DNA of 64,000 bases from Plantago major (Eukaryota > Streptophyta > Magnoliopsida > Lamiales > Plantaginaceae): contig CM048840.1 of NCBI GenBank assembly GCA_026545765.1, forward strand, positions 21,828,765 through 21,892,764. The letters are read 5' to 3'. This document shows, piece by piece, positions 1 to 11,406 of this stretch. The notes beneath the pieces are model-generated. The model worked only from the letters and a program-made list of their open reading frames with translations, was not told the origin of the DNA and did not search any database. Numbering within the stretch: position 1 is the first letter of the stretch; each line of letters starts with the position of its first letter. Position numbers and translations under genes: made by a program.

Positions 1-1678
1 CTAGTAAGGGGGACACCCAGGTACTTGAATGGCAACACCCCCTGATTGAACCCCGTGACCTGCTGTATGGCCTCCTGTATATCCTTGGGAACAGCCCCAA
101 AGAAAATCTAGCACTTTGCTGGATTGACACGCAAGCCGGTAGATTGAGAGAAATCGTTGAACGCCTCCATTAGCAATTCAACTGATCGCACATCACCTCT
201 AGAAAATAGTAATAGGTCATCAGCAAAACTAAGATTTACAATGCTTAGCGTCTCGCATTTTGCATGGAAGTTAAAGTCTGGTACATGCTTTAATCCCTGC
301 AACATTCTATGCATATATTCCATCACGAGAACAAAGAGAAGGGGAGATAAAGGATCTCCCTGTCGCAATCCACGGCGTGCCCTAAGAAGCTGGGTAGATT
401 TCCCATTAACCATATATCTATAAGATACAGTCGTAACACAAATCATGATCCATCTGATAAATTGCTATGGAAAGCTCAACTCCTGCAAAATGCCCTCTAA
501 AGCAGACCACTCCACTGTATCATATGCTTTTTGCAAATCCATCTGTAACATGCATCTTGGAGTACCAACTTTTCGGTTATACCCTCTAATGAGCTCGTAG
601 GCCAAGAGAATGTGGTTGTGTATTAGTTGCCCAGGAACAAACGCAGCTTGACTTTCATGAACCACTTTTCCTAATACTTTGCTCAGTCTGTTGGTAAGTA
701 TTTTGGATATAATCTTGTAGAGTGTAGTACAACAGGATATAGGTCAAAATCCTTGACCTGAAACGCATTATCAATCTTCGGGATTAAGGTGACTGCACTG
801 TAATTTACCGCCATATACATCCTATTATGGTCGAAGAAGTCCTGAATGGCTCTAACGGTATCCTCCCCCACGATACTCCAAGCAGCTTTAAAGAATTTGG
901 CATTATATCCATCAATTCCTGGAGCTTTTAAATCCCCAGTATCCTTCAATGCATTTAGAATTTCAACCATGGTCACTGGCGCAATGAGAGACGCATCATC
1001 AGTCTGCGGTAATTGAGCTCCTGCCCGCAGCACGCTAATATCCAGACCTTTTAGTCTATTTGCCGAAATACATATTAGTTGTTTGTAGAATTCCAGAACT
1101 TCCCTCTCTAATTCTCTTTGTGTATTAGCTACACTCCCATCCAGCTTTTGTAATTTGGTGATCCCAATGTTTCGATTTTTTGCTTTCAAGGATGCGTGAA
1201 AATATGCATTGTTTCCATCCCTTAGGCGCAACCAATCAATCTTTGATTTTTGCTGAATTAATTTTTCATCCAATGCATTCCAATACAACACTTCATTCGT
1301 ATGCCCTTTCACATGTTCAATTAATGCTATGTTCATCCTATCATGAAGAAGGGCCTGTTGTGTTGCACTCAATTGCAATCGAGCCGCATTAATTTTTTCT
1401 TTGATTCCCGAGAAGCATTTTTGCATATTCCTGATAACTGGTTGTAGTCGTCGCAATTTATTCCAAACTATAACCATTGCTCTTCCCTCCATAGGTGCGC
1501 ACCAACTGAGCTTTACCTTATCAAGGAAACCAGGCTCTTCGATAACACCATTGATGAATCTGAACATGGGTTTGACCGGCTGCAGTGGTGCCCATAGACG
1601 TAGCAATAACATAGAGTGATCAGAAATACTCGGCTCCAAGATCTCCACCTGTACATGACTAAACGCTTGAACCAACAC
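1..1678 (-). pseudogene. LINE ORF2 reverse transcriptase remnant
   Basis: Three minus-strand pieces make up the RT. The first (1678-683) has the linker, KAPGIDGYNAKFFK and the first palm motif. The second (665-465) has [19 protein letters not shown] and [14 protein letters not shown]. The third (446-108) has LRQGDPLSPLLFVLVMEY and the active-site box FADDLLLF. A TAG stop at about 108 interrupts the frame, but residues reading LPFKYLGVPL are still encoded at 107-1, so the RT runs out of the window. Frameshifts near 680 and 450 make it a pseudogene. Confidence 0.9.
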
Positions 1679-2289
1679 ATATTACCTATAACTCTATCAA
1701 TCCGAGAGTAGATAGGGTCCTGGGTATGTTTATTATGCCATGTAAAATGATCACCAATACTATCAATCTCATTCAGACCAACCGTATCCATCATGTTCAC
1801 CAAATCACAATATTCAGCTGATTGTACTAAGGGTTCCGCCAATTCGATCTTGTGCAGTCAACACATTATTAAAATCACCCATCAGTAGCCAACGCCCCTG
1901 AACTTGTTGGTTTAATCTTTCAATATCCATCCATAAAATACGTCGCTCCTCTAGCTGATTTAAAGCATATACAGCAGTCAACATGTGAGAAATTCACCCT
2001 TCATATCATATAACTCGCAATGTAAGAACTGTGAGCTACCAGTAATGAACTGAACATCAATTTGCTTAGGATCCCATAGAATCCAGATCCTCCCATTCGG
2101 GTGGAAGTCATAATTGTCCAAATAGGACCCACGATACCCCAGCTTTCCTCTAATATTCTTGCTTTTTCCTTGCTTTACTCGAGTTTCCACTAGTATAGCC
2201 ACTGCAAACTTAAGACCAGTGAGACGGGAGCCGATCTCTCGAATTTTGGCTACATTATTACACCCCCTCACGTTCCATGAAATAATCAT
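1513..2289 (-). pseudogene. LINE ORF2 endonuclease remnant
   Basis: The frame at 2289-1978 begins MIISWNVRGCNN and contains VAILVETRVK, the start of plant LINE endonucleases of the exonuclease-endonuclease-phosphatase fold. The next piece (1842-1513) carries SIGDHFTWHNKH and YSRIDRVIGN, the usual central motifs. The SDHSMLLLRLW motif with the catalytic aspartate-histidine pair follows in another frame near 1620. The enzyme would nick target DNA to prime reverse transcription. At least two frame breaks and stops separate the pieces. Confidence 0.85.
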
Positions 2290-2329
2290 GGACGCGGATG
2301 TTGAGTCGGAGGAGGATCATCCGTAATCC

Positions 2330-2867
2330 TCAATGACTCGAATCCGTTGTGACTTTGAATATTTCTTCCTGTAGTTCGATCTGGAGGGTCAACCCACTGT
2401 TCCTTGCCTTTATTCCTTGTACGAGGCGACCCCCCAACAGTAATCCACTCTTCCGGTTGCTGCGTGACAATAGGTTGCTGGACCTATTTTTCACCAACAT
2501 CGCATCTCTGCTGACCAGTGCCAGAGCTGCTACCATGTTCCACCCGTGTCTGCACTACACGGTTATCAGCATGCACACGCCACTGCTTCACTAGCTGTTT
2601 CTGCGGTTGCTTTGGTGCTGCTCTTCGAGCTGTATTGGTGCATGCATGCCCAATTTTCTGACACTTCTCACAGAATAACGGTTTCCACTCATATTCCACA
2701 GGTTGTGAAATCATCTTCTCCTTTAAGTCCTTGATCATGATAACCTCCATTAACTTCTTAGTAATATCAACTTCGACCAGAATTCGTGCATAAGAAACAC
2801 GTAGTTTTCGTGCAGTACATTCATCTGTGAATAGAGGTTTACCCAAAAAAAATAAAATTATTGACAT
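2330..2867 (-). pseudogene. LINE ORF1 remnant (DUF4283-like end plus CCHC knuckle)
   Basis: The 127-residue minus-strand frame at 2867-2484 looks like the C-terminal part of a DUF4283-type RNA-binding protein followed by a zinc knuckle of the form CEKCQKIGHAC (C-x2-C-x4-H-x-C spacing, so the last cysteine is displaced from the canonical pattern). A basic, glutamine-rich tail follows. A second short frame at 2536-2330 continues it after a frameshift. In intact LINEs this protein coats the element RNA. The N-terminal half is absent: upstream of 2867 the sequence is AT-rich with no related frame. Confidence 0.7.
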
Positions 2868-3272
2868 TAATAGAGGAAGAGTGATACTATAGTGATTTTA
2901 TATATGAGACATTTCATTTGTATGAACATACGCTGTTTTTCTAAAAATTGCCACGTAAATTACTATTTGAAAACACGCACACGTGTGTAAATAAATATAG
3001 GAACATCCATATAAACTGTTACCCATATATTACATACGTATCTGACTTATACAAGTGTAAAATCTAGGATTCGTATCGTTTTCTAACTTGTCGTGATATT
3101 GTACCAAATATTAATTCTAATCAAGGCCAGACAAATTAGTTGGCAAAAATCTAATGCGGTAGCGTTATTATATATAATACTGGATGGGCAATAGTATTAG
3201 ACTGAACTAGTAAACAACATAATGAGTTGTCAACCCTTCTCGATATGCTACAATGTCAAGAAGTAAATGGGA

Positions 3273-3274
<2 letters not shown>
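2868..3274. other. AT-rich spacer
   Basis: No gene, known element or clear repeat was recognised here. Confidence 0.5.
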
Positions 3275-3347
<73 letters not shown>

Positions 3348-3391
3348 TGTATGTATGTATGTATGTATGTATGTATGTATGTACATGTATG

Positions 3392-3422
<31 letters not shown>

Positions 3423-3438
3423 ATATATATATGTATAT

Positions 3439-3517
<79 letters not shown>

Positions 3518-3636
3518 CATGTACATGTATGTATATGTATATACATGTACATGTATGTATATGTATATACATGTACATGTATATACATGTATATATGTAT
3601 ATACATGTATATATGTATCTATATACATGTATATAC

Positions 3637-3700
<64 letters not shown>
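3275..3700. repeat. Compound microsatellite (AT)n/(GTAT)n/(ACATGT)n
   Basis: An unbroken run of about 425 bases is made only of AT, GTAT and TACATG-type units. It starts with (AT)n, passes through about 14 GTAT units (3321-3380), a long (AT)n block (3440-3510), interleaved ATGTATATACATGTAC units, and ends in (AT)n. Long tyrosine-isoleucine frames on both strands are artefacts of the repeat. Alternating purine-pyrimidine sequence of this length can form cruciforms and is likely length-polymorphic. Confidence 0.97.
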
Positions 3701-3703
<3 letters not shown>

Positions 3704-4324
3704 GGTGTTTGGAACAGAGTTAATCGGGATGGATTGTAACAGAGTTAATAACTTATAACATATTAATAACAAGGGTGGAGTAATGCCTCGGCACCACCGT
3801 GTAGGCTTAGACTAGAAATATCCATGCATTCCACAACAAAGGTCTGTGGGCCATGATCATTTAAAAAAAAAAATTAAAAGCAATTGGGGACCTTGGGTCT
3901 CAAATTGAGCCACCACCGACCTGTGATGGCTCAAGATTCTTGGATAGGTTGGGGACACTTGTGGTTGGGACATTGTCCAACCTACTGGCTCCTTTTTTTT
4001 CAATTGTGTATTCATTTTTCTTTTATCTTAATTATTAGTATTTTTTATTTAAAAAAAAGAACAAAATTCATCAATTTTTGCAATCTATGTATAGAGACCA
4101 AAGTTTATATATTTTAAGATTTCACTTTTATACCTAATTTCGAGTTTATCAATTATAATTAATTATTATATTCAAATATTATAATTATTTTGAGTATTAT
4201 AATTATTGTATTAAATTTCAAGTATTATAAATATTTCATGATAATAATAAAAAATAATTATACTAAATAAATAGGGTGGGTGGGATAAACTTGATTTTTG
4301 TTGTGGTGGTGGGTGGGTTGAAGG
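3701..4324. other. AT-rich spacer with G/C-skewed patches
   Basis: Non-coding. The stretch at 3884-3990 (GGGACCTTGGGTCTC followed by CCACCACC) and the TGGGTGGG-rich patch at 4273-4325 look like decayed transposon ends, but no partner end was matched with certainty. The rest is AT-rich. Confidence 0.4.
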
Positions 4325-4560
4325 CGGTGTGGATCCTCTACCCCATAAAATACCCCACTTTTTATCACATTCTTCTAGCTTATTGGTACATTTTTTACTA
4401 TTAACTCCAAGTTAAATTAACCATGGTCAATCATTTAACTAATTCACCCCTCTTATTTTAGTTTGATAGATATCCTAATTCCTTCTATTTACTAAAAAAT
4501 AGCTACTTTCATCTTCACCAGTTTTCACGCACTGGACATGAGATCTTTCTCCATCTTTAC
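4325..4560 (+). repeat. Left arm of a long inverted repeat (foldback or MITE-like element)
   Basis: This arm matches, in reverse complement, 9711-9940 on the far side of the copia element. Shared blocks in the same order include ATAAAATACCCCACT (ATAAAATGCCCCACT in the other arm), CTATTTACTAAAAAATAG, and CTCCATCTT near the inner end. The arms are imperfect, roughly 230 bases each, with small indels. The parent was probably a foldback or Mutator-like MITE of about 1 kb before the copia insertion separated the arms. Confidence 0.6.
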
Positions 4561-5126
4561 ATCAACTTAATTGCAGTACTCCTCCTTCGTATAATACTGT
4601 ATGATATATATCCTAGTTACTCTTGATCTTACTCATAATTAGAAATCTTCTTGATTCAATTTTATTTATCTTTATTTTTCAATATTTCGATTTGTATAAA
4701 TGTGAGTATATAACACAATTTGGTGTGAGTAATCCATCTGCTACTGTATAAATTTGATGAGTGTGTCAAGCACTTTGAATTTAGATCTATAATATGGTGG
4801 AGCTGTGGGATAATTGCATTAGCATTTTTTAAGATTGAATTGAAAGTGTGCTCTTTTTTATATTCAACTTAACAACATCAAATCAAGAATACAAAATCTC
4901 CCCAGTATAAATGATCCATGATATATATATATATATATCTACATATTAACCAACTAAGTAATGTTTATCAACCAATCAGCTAGCTAGATCATTAGCTAGC
5001 CTACATTTATGAATTGCTCAAATGTAAAGAGCTTCTCATCAAGTTATGAGCTAGGATAAACTATAAAGTGGTTTCATTAGACATAAAGAACCACTATGTA
5101 AAACGTGAAAAAAATCTTATCGGCAG
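4561..5126. other. Non-coding interior of the inverted-repeat element
   Basis: AT-rich, with a short (AT)n at 4921-4939. No coding frame was recognised. Its last five bases (5122-5126, GGCAG) are the left target duplication of the copia element. Confidence 0.45.
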
Positions 5127-5311
5127 TATTGAGAATAATTCCGAAGATATCATCGAATCTTCATAAATCTTGTAATTACTATGTTTAGTCTAGTAATTAG
5201 CTAGAATAATATCTTGGTTGATTTTGTTGTATTCTTTAGCATGTATGTAATACATTATATATACTAGTAATCAACCCACTCATGATTGCGTGGTGGACAT
5301 AAATCATTATA
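5127..5311 (+). repeat. 5' LTR of the copia element
   Basis: Begins TATTGAGAATAATT and ends ACATAAATCATTATA. It is nearly the same as 9518-9710 apart from a 9-base block (CCGGCGAAT) present only in the 3' copy, a 1-base indel near 5291 and a few substitutions. A TATATATA-like promoter box lies near 5256-5265. Confidence 0.95.
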
Positions 5312-5323
5312 TGGTATCACGAG
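5312..5323 (+). promoter_or_regulatory. Primer binding site (initiator tRNA-Met type)
   Basis: TGGTATCACGAG directly abuts the LTR and resembles the standard plant copia site TGGTATCAGAGC, with one substitution at position 9 and small differences after it. Confidence 0.85.
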
Positions 5324-5417
5324 ACCATTCACTTTATTTCTTTCTCTTCCCCAAATATAACCCAGCAGCTTCTCGTTTCCCTGTTATCTCTTAGGGTTTC
5401 TAATCTCCATAGCCACC

Positions 5418-6390
5418 ATGTCATCCTCCTCTCTCACTTCACATTCCGGCAGCGATCTCTCCGCTACCTCACCGGATGACTTTCTGTCCTTCAACACAAT
5501 GGTCCATCTTGCTCAAAACAACAAACTGGATTCCACAAATCATCTGATTTGGCTCAATCAAATTCAGCCCCTTCTCCTCTGTTCCGGCCTCTCCCGGTAT
5601 ACTGACGGCATGGCACCACCACTTACTCATCTCCCACCTACCAATACTTCCGCACAGCCTCTCCCAAACCCAGCCTACCGCACTTGTTTTTGGAAGATCA
5701 GAAAGTCCGTACCTTGTTACAAGCATCTCTTACTCCGGCTACCTCCGCCGCCGTTGTCGGTTGTACCACATCTAGGCAAATTTGGGTTGCTCTAGAAACA
5801 AAATTTCGTCATGGTTCTAAGATGCGTGAGCTTCAATTGAAGGATGAACTACAACAGGTGAAGAAAGGCTCTCGTCCCGTGACAGAGTATGCCACTCAAT
5901 TCAAAGGTCTTTCTGACCATCTTGCTGGAATGGGACGTCCTCTTGATGAAACAGACAAAATTCACTTGTTCTTACGGGGACTGGCTCTTCCTTTACAACT
6001 TTTTCAACTTTACAGTTGAACCTTTCTCCTTTGCCTAATATTGATAGTGTTGTGTCAAGTGCGATTAGTCATGAAATTTTTCACTCTTCTGTCGAGAATG
6101 ACAATAATTCGCAGGTTGCTTTCTATGCTAAGCCTGCCCCTTCGAGCTCTCAGCAGGCCTCTCGTGGTAGAGGCTCGAACAGTCAAGGACGAGGGCGTCC
6201 TCACTTTAACACTGGACGTGGAGGATCACAGTTCAATGGTCGTGGAGGCACAAAACGAAACTATACTACTCGTTGTCAAATTTGTGGTGTTGAAGGGCAC
6301 TATGCTCGAGCTTGCCCGTATCGGTTTACTCCTGACGCACCGAATCAATCTGCGAACCTTGTCGATGCTTTTGCTAATTCATGCTCCCTG
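5418..6390 (+). pseudogene. copia gag (capsid/nucleocapsid) remnant
   Basis: The ATG at 5418 sits in a good plant start context (GCCACCATG). The protein begins with a serine-rich leader and the LDSTNHLIWLNQIQPLL region typical of copia gag (UBN2/Retrotran_gag families). The frame shifts near 5690 and again at 6016. The last part carries an RG-rich tract and a zinc knuckle CQICGVEGHYARAC at 6274-6315 (C-x2-C-x4-H-x4-C, intact). Gag packages element RNA into particles. Confidence 0.9.
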
Positions 6391-7470
6391 ACTCAAAACG
6401 ATACTGCTGACTGGTATATCGACTCGGGAGCATCTGCTCACATGACACCAACTCCCTCTGCCCTTGACTCTGCATCTACTTATGGAGGTAATACACGAGT
6501 TGTTGTTGGAAATGGCTCCTCTCTATCTGTCTCACATGTTGGCACTTGCAATATTCAACCTGATCTTAAATTACTCAATGTTATGGTTGTACCTCACCTG
6601 ACAAAAAATCTGTTATCCATCAGTCGATTGACGCAGGATTATGATGTTAATGTGATTTTCTCTAATAAATCATTTCTTGTTCAGAATCGAAAGACAGGCG
6701 TACCTCTGGCCCAAGGAACACGTGAAGGAGGACTTTATGTGCTTCATCGAGCACACTCTGCACTTTTGGCTGCCCTACACAATAAACAGTTGTCTGGCTC
6801 TTTTGCTCTTTGGCATGCGCGATTAGGCCATGTTAGCAATCCTATTATTTTGATTTTGAATAAACAAGGACATTTACATCTATCATCTTTATTGCCAGAT
6901 CCTAAAATCTGTGCATCTTGTCAAATGGGGAAGAGTCATCGTCTCCCCTTTTCCATTAATGAGAAACGTTATGCGTTTGTTTTAGATTTGATTCATTGTG
7001 ACTTGTGGGGACCTGCCCCTGTTGCATCAGTTGATGGTTATCGATATTATGCTTTGTTTGTTGATGATTTCTCCCGTTTTTGCTGGCTTTATCCATTGCG
7101 TTTGAAATCAGAATTTACTGTTGTCTTCCAGAAGTTTCAAGTTCTTGTTGAGAATCAATATTCTTGCAAAATTAAAAAATTTCAAAGTGATGGAGGTGGA
7201 GAATTTCTAAACTTTGCTTTCAAAGCTCGTCTACAAGCTTCTGGAATTCATCATCAAATCTCATGTCCATATACGCCATCCCAAAATGGGCGAGCTGAAA
7301 GGAAACACCGTCATATCACAGAAACAGGTCTTACCATGCTTTTCCAAGCAAATTTGTCACCTCGGTACTGGTTTGATGCTTTTTGCAATGTTGTTTATGT
7401 GATAAACCGTTTACCCAGTCAGTTGCTTGAATACAAGTCACCATTTGAATGGCATCGTTCCAAATTATAG
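6391..7470 (+). pseudogene. copia protease and integrase
   Basis: The frame is continuous with the zinc knuckle. The aspartic protease motif WYIDSGASAHMT lies near 6412-6447. A gag-pre-integrase zinc region (H-x-H, CASCQMGK) follows at about 6810-6930. The integrase core has the first aspartate in HCDLWGP, the second in FQSDGGGEF and the glutamate in NGRAERKH, so the DD(E) triad is present. The frame stops at 7470 by a frameshift, and the integrase end continues in the frame that opens at 7427. Confidence 0.92.
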
Positions 7471-8869
7471 TCAATTTCGACCTTTTGGATGTCGAGTTTT
7501 CCCATGTCTTCGAGATTATACATCTCATAAACTTGAGCCACGCAGCCGACCATGCATCTTCCTTGGTTATAATGTTCACTATAAAGGGTTTCGTTGTTTT
7601 GACCCTTCTTCAGGTCGAATGTTCATTACTAGACATGCCCAATTTGATGAATTGCATTTTCCGTTGCAATCTAATTCTTGTTCGCAGGAGCAGCCTATCT
7701 CCTTGGAGTATACTGCCTTTCCAGGGTCACCATCTAGCAATAACATTTCTTCTCCACCATGTTCATTATGCTTAGATGACTCTGAGAAGAATCACTCCCA
7801 GCCCACACAAGCAGACTCCATTACCAACCCTGGATTAGCTCCATCTCCTTCTCCTGATCGGTCTGTTTCACTGGTCCAACCAACCACGCGTGTCCGGTGT
7901 GGTGTTTTTCGGCCGAACCCACAGTACCCTGAGCTCGCTAAAATGATATATGGATCTGCTTTTCTTACAACGCTTTTAAAATCCAGTGAACCCAAAGGTT
8001 TTAAATCGGCATTAAAATCCCCTGCTTGGGTCTCTGCTATGGATGAGGAAATGCGGGCCTTACGCGACAACAAAACTTGGGAATTGGTTCTGAGTCCAAA
8101 TGGTTCCAATGTTGTGGGCTCCAAATGGGTATATCGCACTAAATATAATCAGGATGGCACAGTTGATCGTTTTAAAGCACGTCTTGTTGCTCAAGGTTTT
8201 ACTCAGGTACCTGGCTTTGATTTCCATCAACTTTTAGTCCTGTTATTAAAGCATCTAATTGTGCTTTTGCTTGCCATTATGCGCAACTGGACCTTGCATC
8301 AACTTGATGTTAAGAATGCATTTCTTAACGAACTACTATCTGAAACTGTTTATATGGAGCAACCACCGGGGTATGTGGATGCTAGATTTCTGAATCATGT
8401 TTGTCGTCTCAAGAAAGCATTATATGGCTTGAAACAAGCTCCTCGCGCATGGTTTCAACGATTTAGTGATTTCTTGGTGCAGTTTGGGTTTACATGCAGC
8501 CGTGCAGATACTTCCCTAATTGTTTTTAGTAAGGATACCACCATGTTATACTTGCTTGTCTATGTTGACGACATCATCCTTACCGGAAACAATGAAGTGT
8601 TTATTCAATCACTCATTTCTCGCATGAATGCAACTTTTGCGATTAAGGACCTTGGCAAGCTTACTTACTTTCTTGGCCTTGAAGTTAGTTACATCGATGA
8701 TGGCCTCTTCCTTAGTCAAGCAAAATATGCATCTGATATTCTTCTTCGTGCTCAGTTGCACGAAAGTCATCCCATTGCCACTCCTATGGTGACCGGCCAG
8801 CAACTTCAACTTCAAGGCACTCCATTTGCCGATCCGACACTTTACCGCTCTTTGGTTGGTGCTCTTTAA
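7427..8869 (+). pseudogene. copia integrase tail and reverse transcriptase
   Basis: Starts with FGCRVFPCLRDY (integrase C-terminal region), then a proline/serine-rich linker, then RT: WVYRTKYNQDGTVDRFKARLVAQGF, VYMEQPPGYVD, LYGLKQAPRAWFQRF and the catalytic box YVDDIIL at 8561-8581. A pair of compensating frame errors at about 8224-8280 garbles the TFSPV motif. The TAA at 8867 replaces the expected glutamine of GALQYL, so it is a single-base nonsense change. Confidence 0.92.
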
Positions 8870-9480
8870 TATTTGATGATTACTCGTCCTAAAATTGCAT
8901 TTGTTGTAAATCATGTTAGTCAGTTTATGCAGACCCCCACCGAAGATCATTTTCATGCAGTAAAACGCATCTTGCGATATATAAAGGGGACAACACATTA
9001 TGGTTTGATCTTCTCTCGGTCTCACCCGCAACTCTTGGCCTACTCTGATGCTGATTGGGCCTCATGTCCAGACACTCGACGGTCCACTTCAGGTTACTCT
9101 ATTTTCCTCGGCTCAAACCTCATTCTTTGGAGTTCCAAAAAGCAACCAACTGTATCTCGATCTAGTTGCGAGTCTGAGTACCGTTCCCTTGCAAATGCAG
9201 CTGCTGATATCATATGGCTCACTTATCTTCTTACAGACTTGCATGTTTCTCTACTCTCTTGCCCCTACTTCTTTGTGACAACAAAGGCGCCGTGTTCATT
9301 GCCGGTAATCCTGTCTCTCACAAACGTGCTAAACACATCGAACTCGACTATCACTTTACTCGTGAATTGGTTCAAGCTGGAAAACTTTCTAGGCAATTTG
9401 TACCATCTCACTTGAATATTGTTGATGTGTTCACAAAGAGCCTTCCTCGTCCTCTCTTCACTCTTTTTTGCACCAAGCTC
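8870..9480 (+). pseudogene. copia RNase H
   Basis: In the same frame as the RT after the TAA stop. It shows LLAYSDADWASCPDTRRSTSG (SDADW catalytic aspartates) and SSCESEYRSLANAAADIIWL, then shifts frame near 9250 into CDNKGAVFIAGNPV and HIELDYHFTRELV. This domain would remove the RNA strand during reverse transcription. Confidence 0.9.
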
Positions 9481-9510
9481 TGCGTGGGACCAAACCCTAC
9501 GCTACGCTTG

Positions 9511-9517
9511 CGGGGGG
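9511..9517 (+). promoter_or_regulatory. Polypurine tract of the copia element
   Basis: CGGGGGG directly precedes the 3' LTR and would prime plus-strand DNA synthesis. Confidence 0.8.
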
Positions 9518-9710
9518 TATTGAGAATAATTCCGAAGATATCATCGAATCCGGCGAATCTTCATAAATCTTGTAATTACTATGTTTAGTCTAGTAATTAG
9601 CTAGAATAATATCTTGGTTGATTTTGTTGTATTCTTTAGCATGTATGTAATACATTGTATATACTAGTAATCAACCCACTCATAATTGCGTGTGGACATA
9701 AATCCTTATA
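9518..9710 (+). repeat. 3' LTR of the copia element
   Basis: Starts TATTGAGAATAATTCC and ends AATCCTTATA, followed by the target duplication GGCAG at 9711-9715. It differs from the 5' LTR by one 9-base indel, one 1-base indel and a few substitutions. Confidence 0.95.
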
Positions 9711-9940
9711 GGCAGAAGATGGAGATTGTGAATCTCAGTTCATGTTTGAATGATGCACAAAACCTATTTTTAGTAAATAGGAAAAATAAATGAGTGAGTA
9801 AATTGGAAAGAAAAATTATGTGATTGTTGTGTGAGTCCGTTGATCATAGTTAAAATATTTTAATATTAATTATGTTTAATGATGCCAAGTGGGCCAATAA
9901 GAAGAGTGGGGCATTTTATGAGTTAGATGATCGGCACCGG
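9711..9940 (-). repeat. Right arm of the long inverted repeat
   Basis: Reverse-complement partner of 4325-4560; see that entry. It begins immediately at the copia 3' LTR, so the copia landed near the inner edge of this arm. Confidence 0.6.
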
Positions 9941-10415
9941 GCGAAAGGGTGAGTGTGTGGATGAAAAATAAATTAATTGTTTATTAGAATACTGAAATGT
10001 TGGGCTGGATGTGAAGTTCATGGATAATCCTAATCTTAGCCCACCTTGTGAATATGAAATGACTATATAGCATGTACATATGTATATTTGAGTACAGGTT
10101 TCAACTCCTGTCTTTGCACGCTTATTTCACTACTTTTTTTCATTTCCTTAATTTCTTAGCGTTTTTATTTTTTTTACTTACGTTTTTCTAAAGTTATTAT
10201 TCTATTTCTTTTATATTCTTGAACGTGTATTTTTCTAGTTTTTCTAGTCATTATTTTTTATATTCCATCTTCTTTCCATGCTTTTCATCTCCTTACATTT
10301 TTCTTCTCTAATCACGCTTTACTTAACTTCTTATTATATCTTCTATTTATTTTAGATTTTCTAGTTATTATATTCCTTCTCATTTCTTTAACCTCTATAT
10401 CTTGTTGATAAAAAA
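9941..10415. other. Non-coding, T-rich spacer
   Basis: AT-rich. At 10130-10400 the plus strand is strongly T-rich with TTTCTAGTT repeats. No gene was recognised. Confidence 0.5.
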
Positions 10416-11406
10416 TGTTGGAATTTTAGTCTTCCAAAGAGGCTAATCCATGACTTTGCTACTCAACCAAGAGGGGCCCACACGTTGGAAATTAAGTTTC
10501 TTTAAATGTGTATAATCTACTATAGTAGTAGAAGACACTTGAGAAAGAATTACTAAAATTCATTGAAAGGTGAAAGAGTAATTGAAGCTCAAGGTGTGTT
10601 GGTTGAATCATTAATATTGGAATGCCAAGAGTTGGAATGGGAGAAGTCCCACATAGTTAAAATTGGGAAAGAAGGAACTAAATAAAAAATCCAAGACTTG
10701 GTTAAAAGGTTGGGCCCCAAGGGGCACCCATGGTTTTGGAAGGGGGAGGAGCTAGATGGCTCCATGGCTTGACCTAAGCGCGCCCGCCTGGCTCCGCTCG
10801 GGCCCGGGTCTCGAATCACGGGTCGTAGGGTCCGGGGTCCGTGGGTCGCGGTCTTGAGTTGGATATTATCCTTTTTGGGCCAGAAACTTACTAAGTTTAG
10901 TTAGGCCCAAAAGAATAGTCTGAAATGAAAAAGCTAGCCCAATAGAGGTGTCTGTTCGGTATTGCTTTGGCGAAATGGTGCAGTCCATTCGCTTGTGTTG
11001 TGACTGTTCGAACAAGTGTATCTGTTAGAAGAGAAGCAACTCTTCAAGAACCTGTTCGCAAATAGTCATGTCTCTCAGACTCAACTCTTGAAAACTATAA
11101 ATAGGTCCCCCAGGATCGAATTTTACACACAATTCGAAATCCTCTCCTTCTTTCTTCTCTTCTTCTCTTAAGCCTGTCTTTCCATATTGCAGTAGTCCTC
11201 TCGAATTTGCGAGTTCAAGTGCCAATTCACAAATTCACCTGTTGTGTAATCTTGGGAGACATTTTGCTATTTGCAAATCAGCATCTAAATGCAAATTTGT
11301 CTTAAGGACCGAGAGCCATCTCTCACCGCAGCAGTCTTTATTTGTTCTGTTTAACTCCAGTCTCATACACTTCCGATACAGTACCCCTCAGTTACAAAAT
11401 CCAACA
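10416..11406 (+). mobile_element. Solo LTR of an LTR retrotransposon
   Basis: The 991-base unit starts TGTTGGAATTTT and ends AAAATCCAACA, an 11-base inverted terminal match with one indel. It is flanked by AAAAA on both sides (10411-10415 and 11407-11411), consistent with a 5-base target duplication in an A-run. A TATA box CTATAAATAGG lies at about 11095-11105, so the LTR promoter reads on the plus strand. A GC-rich block is at 10780-10850. No internal region, primer site or second LTR is present, so it is probably the product of LTR-LTR recombination. Confidence 0.8.

Larger units (their letters stand above)
1..2867 (-). mobile_element. Decayed LINE (non-LTR retrotransposon), continuing past the left edge
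   Basis: On the minus strand the order is a gag-like ORF1 with a zinc knuckle, then an apurinic-type endonuclease, then a reverse transcriptase. This is the plant L1/RTE-like LINE layout. The reading frame is broken many times and the 3' end lies outside the window, so neither poly(A) tail nor target duplication can be seen. The element is non-functional. Confidence 0.9.
5127..9710 (+). mobile_element. Ty1/copia LTR retrotransposon, full length but defective
   Basis: The 4,584-base element has two LTRs (185 and 193 bases), an initiator-tRNA-Met type primer site right after the 5' LTR, a G-rich polypurine tract right before the 3' LTR, and the duplicated host sequence GGCAG at 5122-5126 and 9711-9715. 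Coding order is gag, protease, integrase, RT, RNase H, which defines copia. The short LTRs suggest the Ale/Retrofit lineage, but that is only a guess. Several frameshifts and stops make it non-autonomous. Confidence 0.97.

Noticed and set aside
3207-3772. Several long Tyr/Ile/Met frames on both strands
   Set aside because: They are translations of the AT/GTAT microsatellite in every frame and have no protein-like composition.
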